This document shows positions 1 to 10,702 of a DNA stretch of 56,170 nucleotides, in pieces. The DNA lies in NCBI GenBank assembly GCA_002811675.1, contig PDIM01010261.1:1-56170 (forward strand), written 5' to 3'. Positions within the stretch are counted from its first letter, which is position 1. Every line of letters begins with the position of its first letter. Source of the DNA: Ichthyosporea sp. XGB-2017a (lineage: Eukaryota; Opisthokonta; Ichthyosporea). The position numbers and the translations under genes are program-made. The notes beneath the pieces were generated by a model. The model was not told the origin of the DNA, did not search any database, and saw only the letters and a program-made list of their open reading frames with translations.

Positions 1-302
1 ACTATGAGAAATACATAGAAATTAGACATATGAAATTATGACATGAAAAACATGAATATTGGGTTATCCTGAGTTTTGCGAGTATATAAGGGCACAACTG
101 AAGGACACTGAACAGGAGGGATGATCGAAAAACAAAATATAAAAATTCAACTTAAAAATCATTTGATTTACTTTGGACTTTTACAAGCATTTGACAAATA
201 AAGAACTTCACAGTAATTAAAAAAAAAAAAATAAATCCATTCAAAAGGTTCGAAGTAAAGGGTAGATCCAACGGCTTCCCATGAGGTATGACTACAGCAG
301 TT
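1..302. other. AT-rich non-coding left end
   Basis: No convincing gene. The stretch contains a 13-A run near 219-231 and lies just downstream (in minus-strand sense) of the retropepsin-like ORF. Any reverse transcriptase or integrase part of that element would have to lie further left, outside the window, or be lost. Confidence 0.5.
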
Positions 303-1151
303 TCAATCGATCGCATTCTTTGTTGCGCCAGGTTTTACGTCCGCCCACGGTCGCTTTTGAACGAAGAAAAGTTGACCCCCCCAAGTCTCAGCTAGTTGCA
401 ACACTAGTAGAGTAGTGTGGAACTCAGCGAAAATAATAGAGTACCCTGTGTGAGATGCGAATAATGATTTGAGCTTAGACTGCACCTTAGGCAGTGGGGA
501 CAGCTCGTCAGGCGGGTCCCAATGAGCCACGGATAAACCGTACGGTAAGTCCAGAACACATAACAAATCTCCTTGATGAGTCGCAACTCGCAACACGTCT
601 ATCTCAAAGAAGTTAGTAACCACTAGAACATCCCAATGATCTTTGAGCTGTGCGTCTGCCTGTTGAGAAGAAGGACGGATCCCGTACACATATTGTGGAG
701 GGGTAGCCACTTGTGACACTAGTGCTCTAATCACATCTTCCGGCGTAAACGTATTCCAAAGTACTATAATGTCTCCCCCAAGAAAGAAGGTAATCCCTAG
801 CTTCGACTTTAGTGTTGGTACTACTAAAAGTAGTTGACAGTTGGCCGAAATGGGGCTCACTAACGGAGAAATCAGAGCTGTAGCATTAAGGTTCGACCCC
901 GGTTGACCGATCGACACTGAGAATATTGGAGCAGTACTACGCCGATTAATGATAGGTGCATGTCCCGCTAACACGTTGACGTTCTCGAAGTGTCGAGTTG
1001 TGAGGATTCCCTGGGTAGCTACCCATTGAGGACACTGCACCACGTCCACCGTACTCCCCGTGTCTAGTAGACAAGAGACATGACGTTGAGGACCTAGTTT
1101 GACTGTTACATAGCAACTATGCGACTCGTGGACTCTGAAAAATTGAGGCAA
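303..1151 (-). mobile_element. Retropepsin-like aspartic protease ORF (retroelement fragment)
   Basis: This 282-residue ORF carries LLDTGSTVDVV near residues 28-38, with the catalytic Asp of the DTG(S/T) motif at about residue 30. About 95 residues later FFLGGDIIV (about 122-130) resembles the second hydrophobic-hydrophobic-Gly motif of retropepsins. Retropepsins process gag-pol polyproteins of LTR retrotransposons. The ORF lies 3' of a zinc-knuckle ORF on the same strand, in the usual gag-then-protease order. No reverse transcriptase, RNase H or integrase is visible in the 300 bases left before the window edge, and I see no LTR. I read it as part of a retroelement, partial or decayed. A domesticated DDI1-like cellular protease is an alternative that I consider less likely. 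Confidence 0.6.
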
Positions 1152-1435
1152 TGAGACGACCCTGTACGATGATCAGATTAATATTGTGCTTGACGAAGGA
1201 CTAAGGAACGATTAACTCCCTCCTGTACCTCCCCGTTGGCGGTTAGTCAAGCGTGCGTACCATACAGATAGTTGTAACGGCCGATGCCTGGGGCGACGCG
1301 CATACTATGGTTGCCGGGAGAAGAAGCTTCGACCTGTGGAGTGGAAACGCCCGATTCGCAGCCACTACGTACTAGGGCTAATATTATGAGAGGTATTCAG
1401 TCCACAGTGTAAGCACGTCAAGTCAGCCCCAATTA

Positions 1436-1828
1436 CTAGTGCTTGCAGGTCTTGACGAGCGGAGTCCCGGCCTCATCCGGCTGCCACTTAGACCGACGAG
1501 GGGCTTTTCCCATTGTGCATAGTTGTTTTATCCTGTCAATCTTTTGTTGACGGGACCAAGATTTAAGCTGTGGACAAGCCATAAGACCATGGCCTTTATA
1601 TTTCCCGTTACATGACTCCCAACATTGTAGCTCATAGGGAGCTTTTTCCACAAGCAGGCAGCGGGTGATTTGCTCACACTCCACCTGAGTTAACTCGTCC
1701 AGTTCGCGGTAACGTATGTCTGAGGAGGTTTCTGGGGCAATGTACATCGTGCGCCCGGCCGGAGTAGATGCTGACATGGCATGAACGATCTTGTGTAACT
1801 CTAGCCGCGACGATGCTTGACGAATCAA
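1436..1828 (-). mobile_element. Gag-like ORF with CCHC-type zinc knuckle
   Basis: This 130-residue ORF has the pattern C69-x3-C73-x6-H80-x4-C85, a slightly irregular version of the CX2CX4HX4C knuckle found in retroelement nucleocapsids. A basic stretch follows. It lies upstream of the aspartic protease ORF on the same strand, separated by 284 bases and a broken frame, as expected for a gag-pol remnant. No capsid-like domain is recognisable, and the N-terminal part may be missing. The element type cannot be decided from this piece alone. Confidence 0.45.
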
Positions 1829-1921
1829 ATGATGAGTCGCGGGGTCAGGAACGACAGTGCACAGGTATGTTTGTAATCCTTCAAATGAGTAAACTCCGAA
1901 ATTTTCTACAATGGTACATAT

Positions 1922-2815
1922 TTGACAGCTTGGGACAATTTACCAAAAGATATCCAAGTCAGAATCTCCGATCCTAAATTAGGAACCTTGAATATGGCCC
2001 CATCCGCAGTGGTTTTGTTCTATCTGATCGATTTGATGCAGACGTATGTCGAAGAAAACTTGCCTGGCTTTAGAGTTGCTTTTTGCCCCGATTATAACAA
2101 AACAGCGTACTTTCTATTAAACGATTTACAAAACGGTCATCTCAGAATGAGTGGAGACCACGCCCCCCACCCTTTGTGGAAGAGTCCAAACGTGGCCGGA
2201 GCAGACCCCGCAGGCCTAGGAGGCACATAATTTGGTTTTAGAATTTATCCTAAATAAAAGTATCCAAGCAATTGCATGTCAACAGCAGCTGCGCAAAACC
2301 TCGAACATCGGCTCCGCTCTACAGTGCAAGGCTAATGTCCCACCCTCACACCTATTTTATTATAAGTACACCAACGAACTGGATTTCGACGTCTTGAAAT
2401 ATAATCGTACCATAGTAAATGGAGGTGTACGTGAGTGCAAGCTGTCACTGGAAGAATGTGAAGCGAAAACGACCGTACAAGCAATGTGTGCAACCATATT
2501 GAGTGGCAGGTTCTATGCGGACTACGTTAAGCAGTGCGCTATATCCGGAACGAAGCACATGGCTCAAGATTCGTTCAATTAACGCCGTCCAGGAGGCCTG
2601 CTGTGAAGCTGTCGATAGGGTATTCGCACGTCTCAGTGCGTTGAATTGGAGCATGCATAGGCTGGCCGATGAATACGCCAAAGACAATAATGTGGCTAGT
2701 CAGCTTGGTTTAAAGTACGACGGAATATTCACATCGGCACGGAACTCAGCCTACTGCAGTTTACTGACCATGATGGGTCTTCACACGAATATTGTTAAGA
2801 GTAACCGTGGTGGTT
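1922..2815 (+). pseudogene. Broken unrecognised coding fragments
   Basis: Three consecutive plus-strand open stretches (about 1922-2230, 2232-2582 and 2503-2815) sit in three different frames but each reads like ordinary protein. Examples are LPKDIQVRISDPKLGTLNM, YYKYTNELDFDVLKYNRT and AVQEACCEAVDRVFARLSAL. The second and third appear continuous if the frame changes near the TTAA at about 2578-2581. Only the last has a plausible ATG (about 2515). I recognise no family. A decayed transposon or virus-derived gene is the simplest explanation given the neighbouring retroelement pieces. A spliced gene is possible, but I could not place convincing donor and acceptor pairs. Confidence 0.3.
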
Positions 2816-3097
2816 CGGAAGGATATGATGAATTCCATCCTCTTCTTCGTTTTCCTCGGATAAATCAGAATCATAGTCTTCCTCCGACTCAGAACCAGAT
2901 ATCAACATTGCGCCAATTTGCTGCTGTTTGGTATCAGCATTTTCTGTTGCACTTGCGGTGTGCTTCTGTTGATTGAACAGCGTTGGACGGCACGTGAATA
3001 GCTCAACACAGATCTCATAGAAAAACTTGTCACTTAGTCGATCGGGTACTGTGGGGTTCTTCATCGCTTTGCAACAGTATAGGCCGAAAGCCATCAT
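2795..3097 (-). pseudogene. Acidic ORF fragment, possibly transposase-related
   Basis: This 100-residue minus-strand ORF extends upstream without a stop for at least eight more codons. It contains a Cys/aromatic-rich N-terminal part (FGLYCCKAMKNPTVPDRL) and an acidic Ser/Glu/Asp tail (SGSESEEDYDSDLSEENEEE). The spacing of aromatic and polar residues vaguely recalls the C-terminal region of DDE transposases of the piggyBac type, but I see no DDE triad and no terminal repeats. It overlaps the tail of the plus-strand fragments, so at most one of the two is coding there. Confidence 0.25.
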
Positions 3098-3682
3098 GTA
3101 TTCGCAAACCCACCCACGAAGACGTCATTTAAAGCACCAGCCACACACGTTTTGTATTGGCTCGCTTGAATCTACAGATCTTCGATATTAGGCAGGTCTA
3201 TCCCGTTTCTTGTTCACGGTTTTCACCCGTGTACGACCCGTCTTTACAGCTTTTGTAAGGACGTATCTATGTAGTTTTTTCGGGCCACCTCTCTCAGCTG
3301 GTAATTCTGGGTACCAGAGTTGTCACCCACCCCTATTCCATCTCTTAGCTGCAGCTGTATGAGTACCGCGTCTCTCTAGAAGTGTGGAGACTGGAGTCAC
3401 TGGTGATCATGATACTCTCCTTGCATACACGAGTCATTATTATTATTGTGTTGTGTTTGTTTTCTTGTTTCGTTGGTGTTCGAGCAGAGGAGGTATTTAT
3501 TTGGAGTGGAGTGCCTCAGGAACAACGCTTTTGGGGGATCTTCAAATCTCGAGTGCCACCGCTCTTGTTTGCGTGTAGTGTAATGTGTCTGTGAGGTGTT
3601 GCTTGTTGCTTGGGTAAATTTTGATCGGTGTGTTGTCTGAACGGGTTTGGGAAATTAGAGAGTCGTATCAAAGATTGCAAAT
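3098..3682. other. COQ9 upstream region
   Basis: This is intergenic sequence between mobile-element debris and COQ9. It has T-rich tracts and a short ORF (3382-3594) with no support. The 5' UTR and promoter of COQ9 must lie here; I see no clear TATA box. Confidence 0.4.
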
Positions 3683-4603
3683 ATGATTAAAGCTGCAGGT
3701 ATGATTGGCGTTGGATGGCCTCGAGCCCTTAGGTACAGAGGAAGTGCGCGGTGCTATTCAAGGGTAGTATTCCCATCAGCAGCGGGAAGGATTGGTTCGA
3801 GTACCCGCGGGCCCATGATAATGACTTCGTCCAAAGCTGTTTCTGGTGAGTCATGGGTACTGGGGAAAATGGGTGCGCGTAGTTGGTTTGCGGGAATGAA
3901 AATCCATACGTGCAGTAGTGGCAAGATGCAGGGTAATGGTGCTAATGCAGCAGAGACTGGTGCTAATGGTGGAGGTGGAGAGGGAGGGGAAAAGAAAGAG
4001 GAAGTTGATGAAGAAACAAAAATCTTGCAGGCCGCCCTGGCCCATGTCCCCAGTCTTGGTTGGACTCATGAGGCCATAGCCAAGGGGTGTGAAGATGTAG
4101 GATATACGGGATCTGCACATGGATTGTTTGAAAGGGGTGGAGTGGAACTGGCAGAGTTTTTCGTTCGCCAATCAAACGAGAAACTATTGGAAGGGTTTGC
4201 CACAGTGGATTTGAGTACTTTGAAAGTCCCAGAGATTATTCGAGAAGCAGTAGTGATGAGGCTGCGCATGAACATTCCTTATATTGGGCGCTGGCCAGAG
4301 GCGATGGCTTTGATGGCCGGGCCCAATGCAATTGGAAATGCTTTTGTAAATCTTGGAACATTTGTTGATGAGGTGTGGTACCTTGCAGGTGATCGCTCTA
4401 CTGATCTGAATTGGTACTCAAAGAGAGCACTGCTAATTGGCGTTTATACTACTACGGAACTTTTTATGCTTCAGGACTCGTCTCCAGATTATGAAGACAC
4501 CTGGGCATTTTTGGATCGTAAACTTGAGAACGTTGCTTGGCTTACCATGATAAAGCAAACCTACTGTGGGGATACAAAGAGTAAATCTAACACAGCCAAG
4601 TAA
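3683..4603 (+). CDS. COQ9: COQ9, ubiquinone biosynthesis lipid-binding protein
   Basis: COQ9 is a mitochondrial, matrix-side membrane-associated protein that binds lipid and supports COQ7-dependent hydroxylation in coenzyme Q synthesis. The 306-residue product starts with about 80 residues rich in Arg, Ser and Gly and poor in acidic residues, fitting a mitochondrial presequence. A Gly/Glu/Lys linker (about 84-108) follows. The COQ9 domain runs from about 111 to 298 and includes the family signature VDEVWYLAGDRSTDLNWYSK followed by RALLIGVYTTTELFML and the DTWAFLDRKL segment. The ATG is the first in frame and the gene is a single exon. AATAAA occurs about 100 bases after the stop (4706-4711). 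It converges on the phosphatase-like gene at 4786. Confidence 0.93.
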   Translation: MIKAAGMIGVGWPRALRYRGSARCYSRVVFPSAAGRIGSSTRGPMIMTSSKAVSGESWVLGKMGARSWFAGMKIHTCSSGKMQGNGANAAETGANGGGGEGGEKKEEVDEETKILQAALAHVPSLGWTHEAIAKGCEDVGYTGSAHGLFERGGVELAEFFVRQSNEKLLEGFATVDLSTLKVPEIIREAVVMRLRMNIPYIGRWPEAMALMAGPNAIGNAFVNLGTFVDEVWYLAGDRSTDLNWYSKRALLIGVYTTTELFMLQDSSPDYEDTWAFLDRKLENVAWLTMIKQTYCGDTKSKSNTAK

Positions 4604-4785
4604 GGGAGCGCATCTCCCAAGTTCCATCGCAGGTTCTTTTCTTTGCGTTTTATTATTATCGGCTTTCCTTGCATGTAGAGATGTCGATTAGTGTGTTGCT
4701 GAAGGAATAAATGTTAAAATAAGTATACGCATCGTCGTCGTTATACCCATCAAAGGAATTTGTTCTTATTTCAGCTCGCTCTTCT

Positions 4786-5970
4786 TTATCGTCGCAGCTG
4801 AAACGTTCCCCTTTTTCTTCTTGGATGACGTTCACCGAAGCCCTCCAAGCACAGCGCTCTCAGCATCAAGCTCGAGTGCATGCGATCCTCCTCCCCCCTT
4901 AAATGTCCTTTGCCGCTTTTACCAGTGCCATGGTTCTGTCTTCCCCCCTTTCCAGTCGCAACACCCCCACCGCTGCTCACGGGCGGCTCTCCTAAATCAA
5001 GTTTTGCCGTCTTCGACTGATTTACCCCGGAACCTTTCACTTTTGCATCCTGTTCACTATTTCCGTCCTCACCCAATACCCCCACACCATCCTGCCTGTT
5101 GGTTTTGACCCCGGCTGACCTTTTCATCTTTCCAAGAAATTTAAGTTTAGGAAATGTTGGATGCTTGGAATTACCGAGTGGGCTAAGAGTCGGGAGCAAA
5201 GTAAGTATAGTACAGGAAAGAAGTGAGTATACGAAGAAAGACTCAAACACGTTAAGATATGAAAAAGGGCCCCCTTTCAAATAGAAACAGGCGAGTATAC
5301 TTACATCCCGTCCAAAAAGGTCGGAAGACAAGATGGAATTTCCAGCTCCGAATGAACAATGGTATCCGCAAACTCTGACTCCTCCGACGATATCACTGAG
5401 TCTTTCTGAAATCTAATGAATTCTGAAATGGCCAGTGGTAGACTCCACATTTGCAGTTTCCGCAAAAAGAGAATGACCATTCCTGTGACATTCATTCCAT
5501 CATAGCAGTGTACATACATTGGATGATTCTCCTTGTTGATAATAACACTAAGAGCTTGGCATATTTTTGGCTGTGTTACCGTAATGTTTTCCTTATACTT
5601 GTCTACATGCACATGAACACACCGGATACCTTCCTCCGACCAGAAAGCCGCCAAGTTTGGATGCGGCTCCTCCGGCGTAAGCGATAACACGGTTTTGAGA
5701 TTCAGCCGCTTTAAGAAGCGCTGGTTCTAGAATGTGAATGACAAGTTCATGCAGCAAAAAGCGAACGGCATATCATACAGCCCAGTGTGCAATGTAAAAG
5801 ATTACCCAAATGAATAAATACCCGCATACTCACACTCTATGCTCCCTTGCTGACTCCCTTGGAAGGTATACGATACTTACCCGATGAGCAGGATACGCGC
5901 CTCGATACACCCCATCCTCTACCATATGGTACCTGAACGGCGGAATCAGCGGTTGGCACTTAATGACCAT
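4786..5970 (-). CDS. OCA/Siw14-type atypical tyrosine pseudophosphatase, three exons
   Basis: The exons I infer are 5881-5970, 5305-5726 and 4786-5182. Both introns have GTAAGT donors and AG acceptors, and the phases agree, giving 302 residues. Exon 1 starts at an ATG and supplies the family N-terminus (HMVEDGVYRGAYPAHR). Exon 2 holds the PFA-DSP core: LKTVLSLTPEEPHPNL, then the P-loop YVHCYDGMNVTG with Cys at about 104. The invariant P-loop Arg is Val (about 110), so phosphatase activity is doubtful; the yeast Oca4/Oca6 group is similarly degenerate. The in-frame stop at 5301-5303 falls inside the second intron. Exon 3 encodes a basic, Gly/Ser-rich, probably disordered tail. Family assignment is firm; splice sites are by eye. 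Confidence 0.75.
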
Positions 5971-6867
5971 TGCACAGCCCTCTCGAACTTACTCCACTTA
6001 CCTTTACTAGATGGTCTGCCCCTCCCTTGCAATTGGCCAATCCATGTAAGCTGCTCTGTGGCTCACTATTCCATAGATTGAGTACCTAACAGCCACTGCT
6101 CCCCTAAAAAACCATGTCAAGGCACAATCAGGCCCACAATATCAAAGCATAAACATAAATCGGTAACCTTTCTGCAACACTTTGGTAAAATAATCTGCGC
6201 TGCTGGCAGCAAGGAACCGTTTATTAGTGGGAAAACACAGTCTGAACTCAGAAGGCCATGGTGACTGGTAGTCCTCCGAAAGTTGAAACACATGTACAGC
6301 TGGCAGAGGGGCAGCAGCAGATCAAAAATTGCAATGACCTAAAGGTCGGCTCGCTCGCCATTTTCTTCTTTAGGGTTATAGATAGTAGCACAAATTCCAG
6401 GAGCCAATCAGAGGACGCCCTAAAAGTGTATTTAAATTGTCGATCAGTAAGGAGGAATCGCTCGCAAGCTCGCTCGATGATCCTCCCTTGTGTAGGGGTA
6501 GGGGTATAACCAGTGGAGGAGGACTGGAATTCCACATTTCAGAGTCCAAGCTGTACCGCCTGTACCCTGCACGACCTGCTGCTGATAGGGCCCGCTGCTG
6601 GGAGTTCAGGAGGGGCGGGCCAGGATTCACCAGAAGGAGAGGGATCTGTTTGTCGGGCTGTCAGTGTGTTGTTGGGAGCATGCTTAACACTGTCAAGGCC
6701 TTGATATGAACGGTGGGGACTGTGCTTATCCACACAGTGAGGAGTGAGGGGCGAGGAGGAAAGTAAAGACATCAATGAGGGATCTCGAAAGAGAAGCAAG
6801 GAATAATTGTGTGACGTGGGAGTGAGAAAGCATTTGGGTGGGTAGTCAAGGGGACACATAGGGAATA
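5971..6867. promoter_or_regulatory. Divergent intergenic region with CCAAT-like box
   Basis: This 0.9 kb region separates two divergent genes (OCA-like on minus, UBA-like on plus) and should contain both promoters. A GCCAATCAG element lies near 6405. Short ORFs here on both strands overlap each other and show no family features, so I do not call any. Confidence 0.4.
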
Positions 6868-9771
6868 ATGGGGGGTAGTGGTACCTCTGGAAGTGCAAGT
6901 ATAAGCACGGACGAGTGCATTGCTGCTCTGCTTAATGTCGGAATCTCCTTGGAAGATGCATTGGCATTTTTGCAAAAACGTGACACCTCAAAGTTAAAAG
7001 GGCCAGGGGATATAGTCACTTTGTATTTTGATGAAACTGGAACAGAAGAGGCGGGACCCTCTTCAAGCGGTGATTTAGCTGCCATGGCTACCTCCGCAAA
7101 TGTCAATATGCAAGGGAACAGAGGCTGTAGGGGAGTGATTGAAATCGGCTCTTCCAGTGAAGAACACGAAACTACTGATAAGATGAGCTGTGCTTCCCTA
7201 GCAAAAACAGAGTCCCCAAAAGTAAGTTTAATGAGAAGTATAAGCGGAGGCCACATGATTGACGGGGAGTTAACGTATAAAGATGCCTTAAAGCTATTAT
7301 GTGAACTTGGTTTTGATAGAGAAAGGGCTTGGAATGCACTCACAACACATGCCACATATAGCGAGGCCGTTGAAAGTATGCTCACAAACCAAGAACCTTC
7401 AAACAAAACTCATGTGGTGGGTAAGCGAAAAAGGGAAAGAAGTGGCAAAAGTACAGGAAAAACTGCGAAAAAACCCCGAGGTGTTAGTGAAGTGCAGAAA
7501 TCTCCATGTACTCCGAACGCTAGAGTGAACACGTTGAGTGGCAAGGCACCGAATAATATGAATGATGCTGCTTTACAGGGTATGGTAGATCGTCTTTTAG
7601 AACAGGGATTTACCCGCGATATAGTTGTAAAAGTTTTGAGAAGACAACATTCTAATCAACCTTTTTTTGAGGGTGAAAGCTCGTCAATTGATGCACTCGT
7701 GTCTGATATTCTTACAGAGACTGAAGAATTGGGAAAGAGGGGAAAAAATGACTATGAAAAATACAAAAGGGGCAACTTTTGTCAGGGTGGTATTGTGGGT
7801 TGTAGGGGCAAATTTGAAGCTTCGTTTGAACCTGTTTGGGATCGTTTTTGTTTCTCTAATGCGGCAAACACTCTAGAAGATCGTGCGAAAGAAGTGGAGC
7901 AAAACATGAGGTTAGAAAATATGAAAAGGTACGGGCCTATAAAGCAAAAGAAGGATGTGAAGGGAAAGGCACCAATGGTGAGCTTATTTCAAGAAGCCAT
8001 AAAGGAAGTGTCTAATATGAGTGTTAACCAAGCAGATTTAAAGTGGGACAGGTTTCCGGAAATCTGGGGAGACTACATTAATCGATTTACTGACTTGAGG
8101 ACTGATTTTGCAGCATACGCCGTGGAAAGTGCCATTAAAGTGTTTTTGTCAATGATATGTGGACGTATTGCACCGTCAACCAAGCTTTATTCCTACGTGA
8201 TACGACTTCTGTTCAATGGCAGAATGGAGTCCATAGTAGGTAAAGAAGAAGTTCTAAAATTTCATGAAAAACTCTCTCACGATGAATTGTGTGCGTGGAA
8301 GTGCACGAGCCTTTACTCAATTCTAAGATACCTGCAGCTTGTTTACCCTCCCACTGTGTACAAGAGTTTTGCATGTACAGGTAAAGCGGATGACAGCAAC
8401 ACATTTTTCATCGCTCCGGAAAACGAGCTCGGTCAAATGCTGGCTTTGGGAAGCCCAAACTCTTTAAACGTAATGCTAGACTGTGCGCTAGAAAGTGTGT
8501 TGATAAGGACAGTTAAAAAAAGTGAAGCTCTTGGCGATGTAACAAAACTTTGGTGCGCGGAGCATTTATTGAAATTTTGTGTTGATATGTTTGATGAAGA
8601 TTGGCAACACTTTAAGATGGGGGAATTTGAAGGCTCCATGGTCTATGGCATTGTTTTTAAGTCTAGCAAGAAAAGCCCCGAGGGAGTGCTTAGGGGGATA
8701 CTAAAACTCTGCGTTCAGTACTTTGGACTGGAGCGACAGAAGGAATGGGGAGTCAGTACGGAAACGATTGAGACTATTCAGAGGTTACTGGGCTTGATAT
8801 ATAGTGTGGTGATTAGAAGTTCAGACAGTAAACAGCTTATAAGCGCATTTAATGGGTATATAGTGGAAAATTGGAAAGAAATCAAGCTGTTTGTTTTGAA
8901 AGAAGCATTTGTTGAGGTAAGCAAAAGTGAAAATGTTTTTGAGTAAGTTGTGCTCAAATCCTGGATAGGGTGTATTTACTTTCTTTTGCTGTTGTTGTTG
9001 TTTTTATTTTAACCCCCATTGAAAATACATTTGAAGACTATTGAAATTTGTTCTCCGGAACAAGAAACTGACAGTCTTTCTCGACAAAAGTGCTGCCGAA
9101 AGTGGGATTTTCTTTTGGAAAGAATCGAGTATAAAGATGTGTTATATGACGAAGATAGCTTATTGGAGTTTACCATTGAGTACAGCTTTTCAGGCAAAAA
9201 GCACGATTCTCTTCGCGGTTTATCAAAATCTTGGGCAACATTTCGAAAGAGCTCGACAAAGGAGTCAAAACAACGAAATCACCTGCTTTCAGAAATCGAA
9301 GAAACTTTGATTGAAGAAATTAGAGTTGTCATATGGCTCAGCGAAACTTATTACTTTAGGTATGGCTCCACCAAAACTTCCGAAGAGCGAACAGAAGCTC
9401 TATTTCATTCGTTCCGAAGGCTTTTTCGTAAGGTATGTGAAAATTTTGGAGCAACTACCCACGAGGGAACATCTGTCATATTATGCCAATCATACAAGGC
9501 CAAAAGGGAAGGCGTAAAGGACGATATCTTGCTTGTTGTAAAGGTGAGTAGAGAAAAACCTTTCTCAAAGGTTATTTATCACCAATGCTCAAAGTGTACT
9601 GGGCAAATTTTTGTTGATGATATCAATCCTCTTAATCCGGGTAAAAGTGAGAATACCGCTACCGCTGAGTTGATTGCGGATATCCTCAGTCCCTTAACTC
9701 ATGTAGGGCTGCAGTTTCAATCTCGATTTTATAAACAATTGGCTCTTTGGTGCTATCGTATTGTTTATTAG
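6868..9771 (+). CDS. UBA-like repeat protein of unknown function, two exons
   Basis: The exons are 6868-8916 and 9037-9771. The donor GAG|GTAAGC and the acceptor TTTGAAG join in phase 0, giving 927 residues; without the splice the first ORF stops just inside the intron. The N-terminal third has three short helical segments resembling UBA domains (about 13-38, 136-173 and 232-285), which usually bind ubiquitin. VIEIGSSSEEHE (about 90-101) looks like a SUMO-interacting motif, and a basic KRKRE...KKPR stretch (about 186-204) looks like a nuclear signal. The remaining 600 residues are mixed helical, with one late CSKC pair, and match no family I know. A nuclear ubiquitin/SUMO-linked role is inference only. 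It converges on STYX with 85 bases between stops. Confidence 0.7.
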
Positions 9772-9856
9772 CAGATGGCTATGTATATACGACTAAATGA
9801 ATTGGGTATACGTTTTTCTCTTTCTTGTATTTTTGTGCTGTACTGGAGGGCAGGGT

Positions 9857-10702
9857 CTATGCCAACCTTTCTGTGGTTCGGGCCAAATCAAATTCATATT
9901 CTGAATGCAATCGTTTTTGTGAGGCCCTTGAAAAAGGATCAGGTCGCCTGCGACTCTCTGATCTGCTACTATGTGTCTGCGTTTTGGCATTTGGGACGTC
10001 ATGTTCATTGTTGTTTGTCTGGGAGTTCAAGTCTTTGGACATCGCTCTACATATGGGAACGAATTCTTTCAATTGGCGCGCAAAGTTTTCACCTGGACTT
10101 ATGCAGAAACGCCTGTATTGGACGATTCTAAATGCTTCTTCATAATCACACCCCCTTTCCATTATAATGTATGCTATTACCATCGAAGCTGACATATTAA
10201 GTCCAGTATTGCCCACTACAGCACACTTTCCACCTCTATCCAATGTTCTTTTAATAAACAATGCTGCCTTCTGAAAATATTGAATCAGATTGTGAGCAAA
10301 GTACTCGTTTGTACTTTGGTGAGCATTTGGATTGCTACAGCGACGAACTGAGGTCATCGCAAGAAGACAGCTCTCAAAAGATATATCCATCAGAAGGTAA
10401 TTTAATCCATTCGGAACAAGATTATATTCTTTTTCATTAACCATTTCTCTGTTACAGTCGGAATTCGAGTCTACCCCCATGGGCACGAATGATTCAATTT
10501 GACTGGCGAACAGGGGCTTGACAAACGGGCGCTGGGCTACGTGTCGTACGCACACGACTGTGTCAATGCTATGATTGGCAAAAAATGCGGAGTTGCGAAC
10601 ACATGAGAAGGGTCCTAAATATACGCCAGACACAATTTCCTGCATCTCCCTCCGCATCGCATAGTTCCATTTGGGATCTCCTATATCATCCAAGGCGATC
10701 AT
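9857..10702 (-). CDS. STYX: STYX-like dual-specificity pseudophosphatase
   Basis: STYX proteins have the dual-specificity phosphatase fold but cannot catalyse; they bind phosphoproteins and can anchor partners in the nucleus. The 281-residue product matches the STYX pattern along its length: WNYAMRREMQEIVSGVYLGP near residues 12-31, then the P-loop AVVGNTGLNMSASMVIAYI near 161-179, and the diagnostic VQYRRFCISPGENFARQLKEF-type segment after it. The catalytic HC is V163-G164 and the P-loop Arg is M170. Known STYX keeps this Arg, so this one is doubly degenerate. A loop of about 45 extra residues sits between strands (about 72-118). The C-terminus is polar and disordered. The gene is a single exon with a good ATG. 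Confidence 0.85.
   Translation of the reverse strand: MIALDDIGDPKWNYAMRREMQEIVSGVYLGPFSCVRNSAFFANHSIDTVVCVRHVAQRPFVKPLFASQIESFVPMGVDSNSDCNREMVNEKEYNLVPNGLNYLLMDISFESCLLAMTSVRRCSNPNAHQSTNEYFAHNLIQYFQKAALFIKRTLDRGGKCAVVGNTGLNMSASMVIAYIIMERGCDYEEAFRIVQYRRFCISPGENFARQLKEFVPICRAMSKDLNSQTNNNEHDVPNAKTQTHSSRSESRRRPDPFSRASQKRLHSEYEFDLARTTERLA

Noticed and set aside
3382-3594. Hydrophobic ORF upstream of COQ9
   Set aside because: No homology or context; two overlapping frames are open by chance in T-rich sequence.
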